From Streptomyces sp. NBC_00390 (GTDB lineage Bacteria > Actinomycetota > Actinomycetes > Streptomycetales > Streptomycetaceae): DNA of 64,000 nt. This document shows, piece after piece, positions 7,892-16,856 of this stretch. A program made the translations under genes and the position numbers. The stretch spans positions 1-64,000 of the forward strand of contig NZ_CP107946.1 in NCBI RefSeq assembly GCF_036057275.1. The letters run 5' to 3'. The first letter of the stretch is position 1, and every line of letters begins with the position of its first letter. The notes below the pieces were generated by a model. The model was not told the DNA's origin, did not search any database, and worked only from the letters and a program-made list of their open reading frames with translations.

Positions 7892-9799
7892 ATGACGACC
7901 ACCGGCTCCCCGGCTCTCTCGTCCATTCCCCCGTCCTGGCAGCACTGCGGACACGGCGCGGACGCAGCCAGCGATCCGGTGGGTTGCCGCGGCCGGCAGG
8001 TGGAGCCGCACGGCGCGTGCCTGGCTCACCTCACCGATACCGACCGGTCCACCTACCTCACCGGGCTGGCACCCGGCAGCGACCTCGACCACCGGGGCAC
8101 CCACTTAACTGGAGATCTGCTGGAGCAGGTCCTGCACAGGCTCCACGACCCCACCACCGGACGCCCCTGCCTCGGCACTGCCCGGTTCGACGAGGCGACG
8201 TTCTCCGCGGACGCCTGGTTCGAAAAGGTGACGTTCTCCGCCAGCGCCTCGTTCCGCGGGGCGACGTTCGAGGCGGACGCCTGGTTCGAAAGGGCGATGT
8301 TCGAGGCGGACGCCTGGTTCGAAAGGGCGACGTTCTCTGCCGACGCTGTGTTCAGCGAGGCGACCTTCTCCGAGGGCGCATGGTTCCGCGGGGCGACGTT
8401 CGAGGCGGACGCCTATTTCGGCGAGGCGATGTTCTCCGCCAGCGCATGGTTCCGCGGGGCGACGTTCGAGGCGGACGCCTGGTTCGAAAGGGCGACGTTC
8501 TCCGAGGGCGCCTTTTTCCGCGGGGCGACGTTCGGCACCGACGCCGTGTTCAGCAAGGCGACGTTCTCCGAGGGCGCCTGGTTTGGCGGGACGAGGTTCT
8601 CCGAGGGCGCCTGGTTCGAAAGGGCGACGTTCGAGGCGGACGCCTGGTTTGGCGGGACGAGGTTCTCCGCCAAAGCCTCGTTCGCAGAGGCGACGTTCGA
8701 GGCGGCTTCGCACCTGGGCCCGGTGGTGTGTAACGGCACTCTGTCTCTTTCCGGGGCACGATTCGCGAGTCCGGTGACCATTGAGGCGGCGGCGGCCCGT
8801 CTGATATGCCGAGGGACCCGATGGGATTCCAGGGCCGCTTTGAGGCTGCGCTACGCCGCGGTTGACCTGAGTGATGCTGTGTACGAATACCCGCTGAGCA
8901 TCACCACGCAGACCACACCCTTCCGGAATGAGGATGGAGATGTCTTGGCGGAGGGCGCGCTGAGCAACGCCACCGCGGGGGTGAGCATGACCTCGCTGCG
9001 CGGAGCGGACGCGTCGCACCTGACGCTCCACAACGTGGACCTCGCTTCCTGCATCATGTCGGGCACCCTCCACCTGGACCAGCTCCGCTTGGAAGGCGAG
9101 TGCCCACTTGCGCCTGCCCCTTCCGGCCTGCGCCGGCGGGGGCTGATTCCGGTGCGGTGGACTGCCCGGCGGACGTTGGCCGAGGAGCAGTACTGGCGCG
9201 CCGCGCAAGGGCGATCTGGGTGGCGGGAGGCTCCAGAAGGGGTGGAGGTGGTCGGACCTGCGGTGCTGGCGCCGGTGTACCGGCGGCTGCGCAAGTTGTT
9301 CGAGGACGGTAAGAACGAGCCGGACGCCGCGGACTTCTACTACGGCGAGATGGACATGCGCCGCCACGATCCGAAGCGGCCGCGTGCCGAGCGTGCGCTG
9401 CTCGCTCTGTACTGGGCAGTGTCCGGGTACGGACTGCGGTCCTCCCGCGCACTGGGCTGGCTGCTGGGAGCCATGTCTGCCACCGTGCTGGTGATGATGC
9501 TGTGGGGCATACCCACCGACGACCCGAAGCCCGCCACCACCGGACGGCTGACCGGACAGAAGATCTCCCTGACCACCGACAAGCCCGACCCGCTCGACCC
9601 CACCGGCCCACTGAGCTCCCGGCTCACCTCCGAGCGGTGGGAGAAGTCCCTCCGAGTCGTGGTGAACTCGGTCGTCTTCCGCTCCTCCGGCCAAGACCTC
9701 ACCATCGCCGGCACCTACACCGAGATGGCCTCCCGCCTGACCGAACCCGTGCTGCTCGGCCTCGCCGCTCTCGCCATCCGCGGCCGCGTCAAACGGTAG
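7892..9799 (+). CDS. Pentapeptide-repeat membrane protein
   Basis: Protein of 635 residues. About residues 95-275 are near-identical pentapeptide units of the type ATFEADAWFERATF, which form a right-handed quadrilateral beta-helix; a more diverged pentapeptide stretch follows to about 390. A hydrophobic helix (LLGAMSATVLVMMLWGIP, about 535) and a second hydrophobic tail (LTEPVLLGLAALAIRGRVKR) suggest a C-terminal membrane or channel-like module. The ATG follows AGGGGAC closely; a TTG 24 bases upstream is an alternative start. A relic of the same C-terminal tail occurs at 25211-25285. Function unknown. Confidence 0.8.
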   Translation: MTTTGSPALSSIPPSWQHCGHGADAASDPVGCRGRQVEPHGACLAHLTDTDRSTYLTGLAPGSDLDHRGTHLTGDLLEQVLHRLHDPTTGRPCLGTARFDEATFSADAWFEKVTFSASASFRGATFEADAWFERAMFEADAWFERATFSADAVFSEATFSEGAWFRGATFEADAYFGEAMFSASAWFRGATFEADAWFERATFSEGAFFRGATFGTDAVFSKATFSEGAWFGGTRFSEGAWFERATFEADAWFGGTRFSAKASFAEATFEAASHLGPVVCNGTLSLSGARFASPVTIEAAAARLICRGTRWDSRAALRLRYAAVDLSDAVYEYPLSITTQTTPFRNEDGDVLAEGALSNATAGVSMTSLRGADASHLTLHNVDLASCIMSGTLHLDQLRLEGECPLAPAPSGLRRRGLIPVRWTARRTLAEEQYWRAAQGRSGWREAPEGVEVVGPAVLAPVYRRLRKLFEDGKNEPDAADFYYGEMDMRRHDPKRPRAERALLALYWAVSGYGLRSSRALGWLLGAMSATVLVMMLWGIPTDDPKPATTGRLTGQKISLTTDKPDPLDPTGPLSSRLTSERWEKSLRVVVNSVVFRSSGQDLTIAGTYTEMASRLTEPVLLGLAALAIRGRVKR

Positions 9800-9859
9800 A
9801 CGCACCCACCACCTCACAGCATTCCGTCACCCGGCAGCTCCTTATTTCGTCGGTGAGCC

Positions 9860-10444
9860 TCAGGTGGAAGCGGGTGCCGTGAGCGAGGCGATCCTGCGGT
9901 GCGTGCGGATGACTGCAGGCGAGTCCGGCCCGTGGATCTCCGTGAACGCGGCGAGGATCTCAGGGCCGAGCCGCTGGGCGTCTGCCGGTGGCAGCGTCTG
10001 CCAGAGGCTGTAGACAAGCTTGGTGGCATGGGCGGTATCGGGGTGGCGGCCGCCTTGCACGGTGGCGCGGAGCCGCGCTGTGTGGAGGTACCAGCCGACC
10101 GCGCCGACGTGGTCGCCGGCCAGGTGCGCCAGGTGTGCGCGGACCTCGCGGATCTGGATGGTGTGGAGATGGGCCTCGCCGTGCTGCGCGGTGATCTGGG
10201 CGTCGAGACGGTGTGCGCTCGCTGAAGCCTCCGCAAGTTGTCCGGCCGCCCCGGCGGCCGCGATGGTGGCGAGCTCCTGGCCGGCTTCCGGTACTGGAGG
10301 CGGCTTTGCAGCCGGGAGGGAAGGTCTGGGTGAGTCGCCCGTTTCCCAGAAGGTCGGAGTGACGGTGCCCCACGGGAGGTAGAGGTCTTGCTCGAGCACT
10401 GCTGATCTCCCTTGGATGCGAGGTCTGTGCGATGCGCTGTTCAT
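9860..10444 (-). CDS. Hypothetical helical (TPR-like) protein
   Basis: Protein of 194 residues, helical with TPR-like spacing (DHVGAVGWYLHTARLRATVQ; DTAHATKLVYSLWQTL). It is the second gene of a minus-strand pair, beginning 8 bases after the stop of the cell-wall hydrolase gene, so the two are probably co-transcribed. No signal peptide or membrane segment. I do not recognise a family; the context suggests an accessory role in transfer. Confidence 0.7.
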   Translation of the reverse strand: MNSASHRPRIQGRSAVLEQDLYLPWGTVTPTFWETGDSPRPSLPAAKPPPVPEAGQELATIAAAGAAGQLAEASASAHRLDAQITAQHGEAHLHTIQIREVRAHLAHLAGDHVGAVGWYLHTARLRATVQGGRHPDTAHATKLVYSLWQTLPPADAQRLGPEILAAFTEIHGPDSPAVIRTHRRIASLTAPAST

Positions 10445-10452
10445 GGCGGTGG

Positions 10453-11490
10453 TCAGATGTTCAGGCCATGCTGCCGCAGGTAGGGGATCGGGCTGATGTC
10501 CGAGCCGTAGGCGGGGCCGGTGCGCACTTCGAAGTGCAGGTGTGGTCCGGAGACGTTGCCGGTGGCGCCGGACAGGCCGATGCGGGTGCCTCCCTCCACC
10601 TTCTGCCCCGCCCTGACCTCGAGTCGGGAGAGGTGGGCGTACTGGCTGTACATGCCGTCAGGATGGCGGATGACGACCTGGTTGCCGTAAGGGCCGCCCG
10701 GGCCGGCCGTGACGACGGTGCCGGGGCCGATGGACCTGAGGGGAGACCCGACCGGCACGACGAAGTCGATGCCGGTGTGGTAGCCGCTGGACCACATGGA
10801 GCCGCGCTGGTGGTAGGGGGTGCCGGCGGGGCCGTCGGTCGGCAGGGTCCAGCCAGCAGAGGCGTCGGAACCGCTCGCCGCCATGTCGGCTGACATCGCC
10901 ATGATGTTCTTGACGTAGTTGTACGTCTCGCCGTTGGCGAAGGTGACGGGCGGTACGCCGCGGTACTGATCGACACGGCCCCAGCCGGCGTTGTAGCCGG
11001 CCAGTGCCTGCTCTATCGGGCTTCCCCGGTACTCGGGATGCTTCTTGCCCTTCTTCAGCAGTGAGCACATGAAGTTGGCCTGGGCCGGGATGGCGTCCTC
11101 CGGGTCCCAGACGCTTGCCTTGCCGTCGCCGTTGCCATCCACCTTCCAGCTCTCCCACGTACCGGGCATGAATTGCGCGATGCCCTGCGCGCCTGCGGGA
11201 GATCCAGCATCGGCCCTGAAACCCGACTCCTGCTTCAGCTGCGCCGCCAGGATCGCGGGTGGCAGGCCCTGATCGCACGAGGCGGAGGCGTCAAGAACCA
11301 ATTGCGCGTACTGCGGCGGCACCCCGTTCTTGCCGATCCGGAGCCCGCTGCCGGCCGGCTGCTGAATGCTGCCGCCGCCACCGTCTTCGTCATCGAACGC
11401 AGCGATCAGCATGACCACTCCGACCCCGAACGCGACGGGGGTCATGACCGCTCCGGCCCCCACGAGCGCGATCACGCGCTTAAACCCCAC
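10453..11490 (-). CDS. Bifunctional lytic transglycosylase / M23 endopeptidase
   Basis: Membrane-anchored peptidoglycan hydrolase of 345 residues. An N-terminal membrane helix (about 5-30) is followed by an SLT transglycosylase domain (about 60-190) with LAAQLKQESGF containing the catalytic Glu and GAQGIAQFMPGTW. The C-terminal LytM/M23 domain (about 230-335) has HTGIDF and the zinc ligands of HLHFEV. This combination is the VirB1/TcpG-like wall-opening enzyme of Gram-positive conjugation systems. The GTG start has AGGGGGA upstream. It is divergent from the ParA-like gene across a 240-base region. Confidence 0.92.
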   Translation of the reverse strand: MGFKRVIALVGAGAVMTPVAFGVGVVMLIAAFDDEDGGGGSIQQPAGSGLRIGKNGVPPQYAQLVLDASASCDQGLPPAILAAQLKQESGFRADAGSPAGAQGIAQFMPGTWESWKVDGNGDGKASVWDPEDAIPAQANFMCSLLKKGKKHPEYRGSPIEQALAGYNAGWGRVDQYRGVPPVTFANGETYNYVKNIMAMSADMAASGSDASAGWTLPTDGPAGTPYHQRGSMWSSGYHTGIDFVVPVGSPLRSIGPGTVVTAGPGGPYGNQVVIRHPDGMYSQYAHLSRLEVRAGQKVEGGTRIGLSGATGNVSGPHLHFEVRTGPAYGSDISPIPYLRQHGLNI

Positions 11491-11527
11491 CAGTCCCCCT
11501 CTGGCTTGTTTCGTTTGCTCACTGAAA

Positions 11528-11569
11528 GGCGCTCTCCCCAGCGCCAGCCCCTATGGCCTACGCGGCCAT
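11528..11569. promoter_or_regulatory. Two palindromes in the divergent region of the transfer genes
   Basis: GGCGCT/AGCGCC (11528-11545) and ATGGCC/GGCCAT with a 5-base spacer (11553-11569) lie between the divergent hydrolase and ParA-like genes. This is a plausible site for shared control of the two transfer operons; the function is inferred from position. Confidence 0.3.
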
Positions 11570-11732
11570 GATGCGTGAGTTCGCGTGACACTATGCCATC
11601 TGGGCACTCCAGTGGGACTGGTGATAATCCGTCTGCTGGAGTCAGAGGCAGGGTTTTTGATGCGCTCTGCATGCGCTCGCGAAAGTACGACGAGTTAACG
11701 CGTGCGAATATTTGCAGCATTATTTCGGGGGA

Positions 11733-12629
11733 ATGGTGGCGAAACGGGGTAATTCGGCGACGCCGAAACTGCCGGAAGCTGCTCGCCTGATGGTGCCGGT
11801 CATAGCGGCCACCGGCGGCAGCGGGCGATCGACGGTGGCTAATCTGCTGGCCTGCGGACTGGCACTGTCCGGCCGGACAGCGGTCCTGGACACCGGACCT
11901 CGACTGTCTTCGCCGTGGCCGGCCTGGACCAACGGTCAGGCGGTGCAGGGCTTGTCGTCGTTGCCTTCCGACCGTCCGCTGTCCCGGGCAATGGTGCACC
12001 AGGCTGCCGCGCAGAAGCCGGGCTTGGCAGCGGAGACGACGTGGCAGGTCATCACCGACGGTCGCGAGTGGCACAGCGCCCCCCTTGCGCTTCCGCACGA
12101 CCCGGCTGCCTGGCACCAGTTGGCCGCTATCGGGGACTGGCAGGCCGTCATCGCCGACACTTCCCACCCGGTCGCCCATGACGTCCTCGCTGCCCGCTGT
12201 GAGGACCGTACGGGCCTCACCCGCGGCTGGTGCGACCTGCCCTTCGCCATTCCGGTTCTCTGCGCGGCCGCCACCGCCAGCGGAGTCCAGGCGTTGCAAC
12301 AGGCCGTGATGGCCATGCATGCCGAGGGCCTGCCGCTGCAGCGGACGGTCGCGGTCATGGTGAGCACCTCGGACGGCCGCCCGCCGGCCGTCGTGCGGGC
12401 CGGAGCCACCATGCTCGCCCCCCGCACCTTCGCTGTCATTCCGCTCCCGTTCGATCCGAGCATCCGCGCCCACGGGCTGCGCGAACCTGCTCGGCTGCGC
12501 TCCCGCACCCGCCAAGCGGCCGCCGCGCTCGCTGCCGCCGTCCTGGCTGCGTCCCACGCAACCTGGGGCGAGCCACTGCCGCAGGCGCTCCGTCCCCGTC
12601 CGCTTTCTTCTTCGGTCCCCGCACTTTGA
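11733..12629 (+). CDS. ParA/MinD-like ATPase of the conjugation operon
   Basis: P-loop protein of 298 residues with the deviant Walker A AATGGSGRSTVANLLA near the N-terminus. The usual Lys before Ser/Thr is Arg (GRST), which may reduce or alter ATP hydrolysis. Later strands (WQAVIADTSHPVAHDVLAAR; VAVMVSTSDGRPPAVV; FAVIPLPFDPSIR) follow the SIMIBI fold. Actinobacterial conjugation clusters often place such a protein before the pilin-like gene, as here. The start is ATG 11733 or GTG 11736, directly after GGGGGA. Confidence 0.75.
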   Translation: MVAKRGNSATPKLPEAARLMVPVIAATGGSGRSTVANLLACGLALSGRTAVLDTGPRLSSPWPAWTNGQAVQGLSSLPSDRPLSRAMVHQAAAQKPGLAAETTWQVITDGREWHSAPLALPHDPAAWHQLAAIGDWQAVIADTSHPVAHDVLAARCEDRTGLTRGWCDLPFAIPVLCAAATASGVQALQQAVMAMHAEGLPLQRTVAVMVSTSDGRPPAVVRAGATMLAPRTFAVIPLPFDPSIRAHGLREPARLRSRTRQAAAALAAAVLAASHATWGEPLPQALRPRPLSSSVPAL

Positions 12630-12642
12630 CGAGGTGTTCGCT

Positions 12643-13023
12643 ATGAGCCAGATCATGGAAACCCTGAACAACATCGCCGCCGACCCCCACTGGCAGCTCC
12701 TCGCAGCCGATGATCCGAAGAAGCCCGAAGGCGAGGGCGGTGGTGGCGGCCCTGTTCCCGGTTTTGACCCCGCGCTGCCGGCTGAGGTCAACAATCCCGT
12801 GAAGAAGATTCTTGGCTGGACGGCCGGCCTCGGGCTGGCTGGCGCGGTCCTCGGCGGCCTGCTCGGCTGGGCGTTTGTGGCCGTCGGCCACAACACCGAG
12901 CGCGCGCAGCTCGCGGCCCGCGGCAAGCAGGGAATCCTGTGGAGTCTGATCGGAGCAGGCGGCATCGGCGTGACGAGCGCCCTCGTCCTGTCCTTCTACA
13001 ACATTTCGAAGGGCGGGAACTGA
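12643..13023 (+). CDS. Small two-helix membrane protein, pilin/TrbC-like
   Basis: Protein of 126 residues. A short N-terminal helix and a Gly-rich linker precede two membrane helices, ILGWTAGLGLAGAVLGGLLG and GILWSLIGAGGIGVTSALVL, joined by a polar RAQLAARGKQ loop. This is the topology of VirB2/TrbC pilins and their Gram-positive equivalents. ACGAGG lies 9 bases before the ATG. It sits between the ParA-like gene and the anchored protein gene and is probably co-transcribed with both. Confidence 0.72.
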   Translation: MSQIMETLNNIAADPHWQLLAADDPKKPEGEGGGGGPVPGFDPALPAEVNNPVKKILGWTAGLGLAGAVLGGLLGWAFVAVGHNTERAQLAARGKQGILWSLIGAGGIGVTSALVLSFYNISKGGN

Positions 13024-13025
13024 GT

Positions 13026-13814
13026 GTGGACGCGCACGACCGCAAGGCCCGCCGGGCCAAGCTCACGCTGATCGGGCTCGGCGCCCTGTTGGGTACAGCG
13101 CTCGTCGGCGGCAGCGTTACCGCGTTCCTCGTCATCAGCGGCGACGAGAAGTCCGGTTCCATCTCGGGGAAGCCGTCAGCGACGGCGAAGCCCTCTCCTT
13201 CCAGCTCTTCCGGCAAGGGGGCGGGGGCGGCTATGACCCCGGAGAAGGCAAAGAAGGCCAAGCTGGTCGCTCCGACCGGCCAGAAGAACGGTGCATCGAC
13301 CGGCTTTCCGCACACGGCGATGGGCGCGATGTCGGCGGCCGTGTACTTCCACGAGGAGTACGCCTGGCTGGATGACCAGAAAGCCGGGCAGCAGCTGGAG
13401 GTCGTGACTTCACCGGACGCAGTCGGTTTCATCGACGATCAGGTCTCCGAGGTGCGCAAGCTGCGTGAGGGCGTCGGGCTGCCGCCGTCCGGGCCAGCGC
13501 CAGCCAGCCTGACCATCACCACCACCGTCGAAGCTGTCCGGGGTAAGACTATTGAGGCTTCCGGTGTGCCGTTCGGCGACGTGGTCCACGTGTGGTTGAG
13601 CTTCGACCGCTACGCCACTGGCCCGGACGGCGGCCCGGACAAGGACCCGCTCAAGGGGGAAACCACCGACTACGTCCTGAAGTGGCAGGACGGGGCGTGG
13701 AAGCTCACTAACGAGCCCAAGTACTGGAACGAGCGCACGTTCCCCGTCGCCTACGACAAGGACAGCCCGTACGCGTGGCGGGACGGCTGGTGGCAGGTGC
13801 GGCGTGCGGACTGA
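13026..13814 (+). CDS. Membrane-anchored VirB8/TcpC-like conjugation protein
   Basis: Protein of 262 residues with one N-terminal membrane helix (LTLIGLGALLGTALVGGSVTAF), a Ser/Pro/Lys-rich linker and an extracellular domain. The last 100 residues (SLTITTTVEAVRG, VVHVWLSFDRYAT, YVLKWQDGAWKLT) have the alternating strands of an NTF2-like domain, as in VirB8 and TcpC. The GTG at 13026 follows the previous stop by 2 bases, so the genes are coupled. Assignment rests on topology and context, not on a signature motif. Confidence 0.65.
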   Translation: MDAHDRKARRAKLTLIGLGALLGTALVGGSVTAFLVISGDEKSGSISGKPSATAKPSPSSSSGKGAGAAMTPEKAKKAKLVAPTGQKNGASTGFPHTAMGAMSAAVYFHEEYAWLDDQKAGQQLEVVTSPDAVGFIDDQVSEVRKLREGVGLPPSGPAPASLTITTTVEAVRGKTIEASGVPFGDVVHVWLSFDRYATGPDGGPDKDPLKGETTDYVLKWQDGAWKLTNEPKYWNERTFPVAYDKDSPYAWRDGWWQVRRAD

Positions 13815-14151
13815 CCGTGCCGTCCGGCCCGTAGCGCGGGCTGTGTCCCTGTTGCTGGTGCTGATCTTCTCGTTCGGCCTGAGCAGTGCTGGCGCTTCCG
13901 CGGCAGTCGTGGCCGATCCTGATCCTCGCCGGAATGCCGACTATGGCCCGCCCAAGCCGCCCCCGAAGGAATGGGAGGAAGGTGGGCAAAGCGCTGGCAT
14001 CAATGAGCAGGGCAACTGGTGCATCCTCGGGGAAGCCGACAACTGCAACCTCACCGTCGACGAGCTGCTCACAACGTCCTTCGCCTCCCTGCGTGACGCC
14101 AGCGAACTCACCGCGTACGCCGAGTACGTCCCCGGCGAGAGATCCCGCTGA
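13804..14151 (+). CDS. Small secreted protein of the conjugation operon
   Basis: Protein of 115 residues with a signal peptide (VARAVSLLLVLIFSFGLSSA, cleavage near ASA) and a mature part of about 80 residues containing one Cys pair (WCILGEADNC) and a Pro/Lys-rich start. The GTG overlaps the preceding stop. It is the last recognisable gene of this operon; VirB6, VirB4 and coupling-protein genes that normally follow are missing. Function unknown. Confidence 0.65.
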   Translation: MRTDRAVRPVARAVSLLLVLIFSFGLSSAGASAAVVADPDPRRNADYGPPKPPPKEWEEGGQSAGINEQGNWCILGEADNCNLTVDELLTTSFASLRDASELTAYAEYVPGERSR

Positions 14152-14406
14152 CGTCCAGGGCCTGCAGGGGCGAGGCCATCGGGTCCCGCCCCTGCACATC
14201 GGCTGGCCGAGCGTCGCCCCGAGCACCAACGGCCAGTCCACAGCAGTGAGCCGCGGCCGAGCTCCAGGCCGCGCCTCCCACGTGATCAAGGCCCTCGGAA
14301 CCACGACACTTCCCGAAGCCTTGCTCTGCGCGTGCACTGCCACATTCAACGAGCAGGACAGCGCAGGGTCACCAGACCCAGGCTGGACTGACACGGGGCC
14401 ACAAAA

Positions 14407-14865
14407 TCACCGTGCGGGCAAGCCGCCGCGGTTCCGCGAAGACGTGTCGTGGACGGCGCCGCAGTTGCGCTCCTCCAGAGCCCGGTGCGCCCGTGCTGCC
14501 GCCTGCTTGTCGGCCCGAGCCTTGCGGATGGCGGCGCTGCGCTGATGGATCTCCTCGGCGCGCTGCTCGGGGGGTGAGCCGGGAGCGGAGAGCCGCCTCG
14601 TCCCGCAGTCCGCCAGCGCGCTTCGTCTCGCGGGGGCGAGGTTGTCGGGGTCCTTGGCCTCGCCCCCCTTGCTCACGGGTGGCTGTGATCGACAGCGTCG
14701 GACGCCCCATGACCGCAGACGATGCACACGTCACACTCGGCGAGGACGCGGACGCGAACCTTGCGGAAGTCGTAGGCGGTGAGGTCGCGGCGGCCAGCCA
14801 CGTGCACGTCCGGACATGCGTGAGCCCTGTGCGGTGGGCACTGGCCGGGCTGATGGACGGGCGGG
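14407..14865 (-). pseudogene. HNH endonuclease split by a frameshift
   Basis: The upstream minus-strand frame encodes CDVCIVCGHGASDAVDHSHP (the first CxxC and DHxxP of an HNH nuclease) and then meets TGA at 14675-14673. The next frame continues directly with VSKGGEAKDPDNLAPARRSA, which is the part that should follow DHxxP. One shift at about 14680 therefore separates the two halves. The N-terminal start is unclear, and downstream sequence is a charged helix (EQRAEEIHQRSAAIRKARAD). Confidence 0.65.
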
Positions 14866-14869
14866 TGGG

Positions 14870-15262
14870 CTACTTGGCGGGGCAGCTTCGGCCTTCGACG
14901 GGCTCGAACTCCTTGTCGCCGTCGTTCAGTCCGGTGGTGGCCGCGCCCACGCTGCCCTTGGCGTACTTGCCGTTGGCAAGGCGGTTGTCGGCGCCAGCGG
15001 TGCCACCGGTTGAGCAGTTGATGTAGACGAAGTAGCCAGCCTCATCATTGAGGCTGCTGACGATGCGGTCGAACACGGCGCGGAGATCGGTTGTGCTGTC
15101 GACCTGGACTTCGATGTTCCGGGTATTGCCGCTGGTGTCCTGCTCGGTGATCTTGTGTGCGGGCACTTCAGCCTTGGGCTTGGCCTCGTCGCTCGACGAA
15201 CAGGCCGTGAGGGCAAGGAGAGCGGAGGCGGCGAGAGTGGCCGCAGCGGTTCGGGTGTGCAT
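14870..15262 (-). CDS. Predicted lipoprotein
   Basis: Lipoprotein of 130 residues: basic start MHTRT, a hydrophobic segment and lipobox LTAC at about residue 20, then a polar domain with NCSTGG and SCPAK cysteines that may pair. ATG 15262 is preferred over an upstream start because GGGGGG lies just before it and the signal sequence begins there. No family recognised; monocistronic. Confidence 0.8.
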   Translation of the reverse strand: MHTRTAAATLAASALLALTACSSSDEAKPKAEVPAHKITEQDTSGNTRNIEVQVDSTTDLRAVFDRIVSSLNDEAGYFVYINCSTGGTAGADNRLANGKYAKGSVGAATTGLNDGDKEFEPVEGRSCPAK

Positions 15263-15466
15263 TGTCCCCCCAAGGACGTTGCGTGACGCGAGGGGACAGC
15301 ATGGCCGACGCGGGAGCATCTACGGGCGGGTACGGCGAAGGAGCCCTTCTGTAAGGCTGCCGCACGGAATTGACGTCAGCACTCCATCGTGTGTTTGCCC
15401 TCGAAGGGCTGGGCTTGAGCAGTTCCACGTCGCTACCGTGTCGGTCCTCGGAAAGGGGCGGGGTGA

Positions 15467-15547
15467 GTGGCGCGTAGACGTCTGTCGTGGCGGGTGGTCG
15501 CCATCCTGGGATTGGCCGTGGCATCGGTTGCGGTGTGGGTCAACTGA
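15467..15547 (+). CDS. Tiny single-span membrane peptide (26 aa)
   Basis: A GTG preceded by GGGGCGGGG opens 26 codons: a basic start (VARRRLSWR) and one hydrophobic helix (VVAILGLAVASVAVWVN). The ribosome-binding site and clean topology argue for a real micro-protein between two genes of the opposite strand; no homologue is recognised. Confidence 0.35.
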   Translation: MARRRLSWRVVAILGLAVASVAVWVN

Positions 15548-15614
15548 CCAGGACGAGGAGCGGTTTGTGGAGTACCGCCTCTCGAACACAGGCGAAGGCA
15601 CGAAATGCCGCTTC

Positions 15615-16856
15615 CTACGGCGTGATGTCGGCGCAGACCGCGTAGGGGGTGAAGGTGATGTCCTCGCTGGTCTGGTTGGTCAGGGACACTTCCCACGAGT
15701 CGTCTACCGGCCGGCTGGTGAGGTCGTTCGGCGGCGGGCCGGTGAGCTGGAATCCGCCGCCGGTGAGGGGGCTGCCCGGAGGGCACGTGGCCACGGATGT
15801 CGCAGGCACTCTCCCGATCGACACACCGAAGGGTTCGGTGCCGACGGGGATCGTGTCGACGACGGTGTTGCTTGCGGTGTCGATCACCGACACGTTGTTC
15901 GAGGTGGTGTTGGCCACGTAGACGCGGGTGCCGTCGGGGGTGACCGCTGCACCCTGGGGGAATGTGCCGACGGGGATGGTGGCGGTGACGGTGTTGGTTG
16001 CGGTGTCGATCACCGACACCGTGCCGTCCAACACGTTGGTGACGTAGACGAAGGCGCTGTCGGGTGTGATCGCCAGAGCGAGGGGCGAAGTGCCGACGGG
16101 GATGGTGGTGGTGACGGTGTCGGTGACGGTGTCGATCACCGACACGTTGTCTGAGCCGCCGTTGACCACGTAGACGCGTGTGCCGTCCGGGGTGACCGCG
16201 AGATCTTGAGGGAAGCTGCCGACGGGGATGGTGGTGGTGACGGTGTTGGTTGCCGTGTCGATCACCGACACATTGCTGTCAAAGAGGTTGGTGACGTACG
16301 CCCGGGTGCCGTCCGGGGTGATTGCCACATCCACTGCGCCGTCGCCGACGGGGATGGTGGTGGTGACGGTGTTGGTTGCCGTGTCGATCACCGAGACGTT
16401 GTCCGAGGTGACGTTGGTGACGTAGACGCGGGTGCCGTCGGGGGTGGCCGCCACCCCGCGGGGTCCGCTGCCGACGGCGATGGTGTCGGTGACCGTGTTG
16501 CTGGTGGTGTCGATCACCGAGACGTTGTCCGTGCCGAAGTTCGTGACGTAGACGCGCTTGCCGTCGGGTGTGAGCGCCGCCTGGAGGGGGTTGTCGCCGA
16601 CGGGGATGGTGGTGGTGACGGTGTTGGTTGCGGTGTCGATCACCGACACCGTGTCATCGAGGGTGTTGGCGACGTAGGCGAAGGTTCCGCCCTGGGCAGC
16701 CGCGGCGGGGGTGGCCAGGGCGAGAGGGAGGGCCAGGCCCGCCAGCACGGCCAGTCCCGCCACCCAGGCCCGCACCAGCACCCACCACGAACCCCCGCCG
16801 CCGTGGCGCCTCCCTGTACTTCCCGGCCGTGGTGCGCCTACTGCGATACCCGACAT
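15615..16856 (-). CDS. Secreted YVTN-family beta-propeller protein
   Basis: Protein of 413 residues with a Tat/Sec-like N-terminus (a basic segment, a hydrophobic core and a site near ATPAAAA) followed by seven repeats of about 42 residues. Each repeat has a YVTN or YVAN strand, a VSVIDTATNTV strand and a PDGTR turn, making a seven-bladed YVTN/NHL-type propeller. The last 75 residues form a different cap with two Cys. AGGAGG precedes the ATG. The function is unknown; such proteins usually bind ligands at the cell surface. Monocistronic. Confidence 0.9.
   Translation of the reverse strand: MSGIAVGAPRPGSTGRRHGGGGSWWVLVRAWVAGLAVLAGLALPLALATPAAAAQGGTFAYVANTLDDTVSVIDTATNTVTTTIPVGDNPLQAALTPDGKRVYVTNFGTDNVSVIDTTSNTVTDTIAVGSGPRGVAATPDGTRVYVTNVTSDNVSVIDTATNTVTTTIPVGDGAVDVAITPDGTRAYVTNLFDSNVSVIDTATNTVTTTIPVGSFPQDLAVTPDGTRVYVVNGGSDNVSVIDTVTDTVTTTIPVGTSPLALAITPDSAFVYVTNVLDGTVSVIDTATNTVTATIPVGTFPQGAAVTPDGTRVYVANTTSNNVSVIDTASNTVVDTIPVGTEPFGVSIGRVPATSVATCPPGSPLTGGGFQLTGPPPNDLTSRPVDDSWEVSLTNQTSEDITFTPYAVCADITP
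15830..16690. repeat. Tandem coding repeats (about 126-129 bp) of the YVTN gene
   Basis: Seven near-identical units each contain GTGTCGATCACCGACAC-like sequence. They are prone to unequal recombination, so blade number may vary between strains. Confidence 0.75.

Noticed and set aside
8188..8705. Short direct repeats considered as iterons
   Set aside because: They encode pentapeptide units in an intact frame.
8105..9817. 570-codon minus-strand frame opposite the pentapeptide gene, with RRPAEPG-like repeats
   Set aside because: The repeats mirror the pentapeptide coding repeats on the other strand; no ribosome-binding site.
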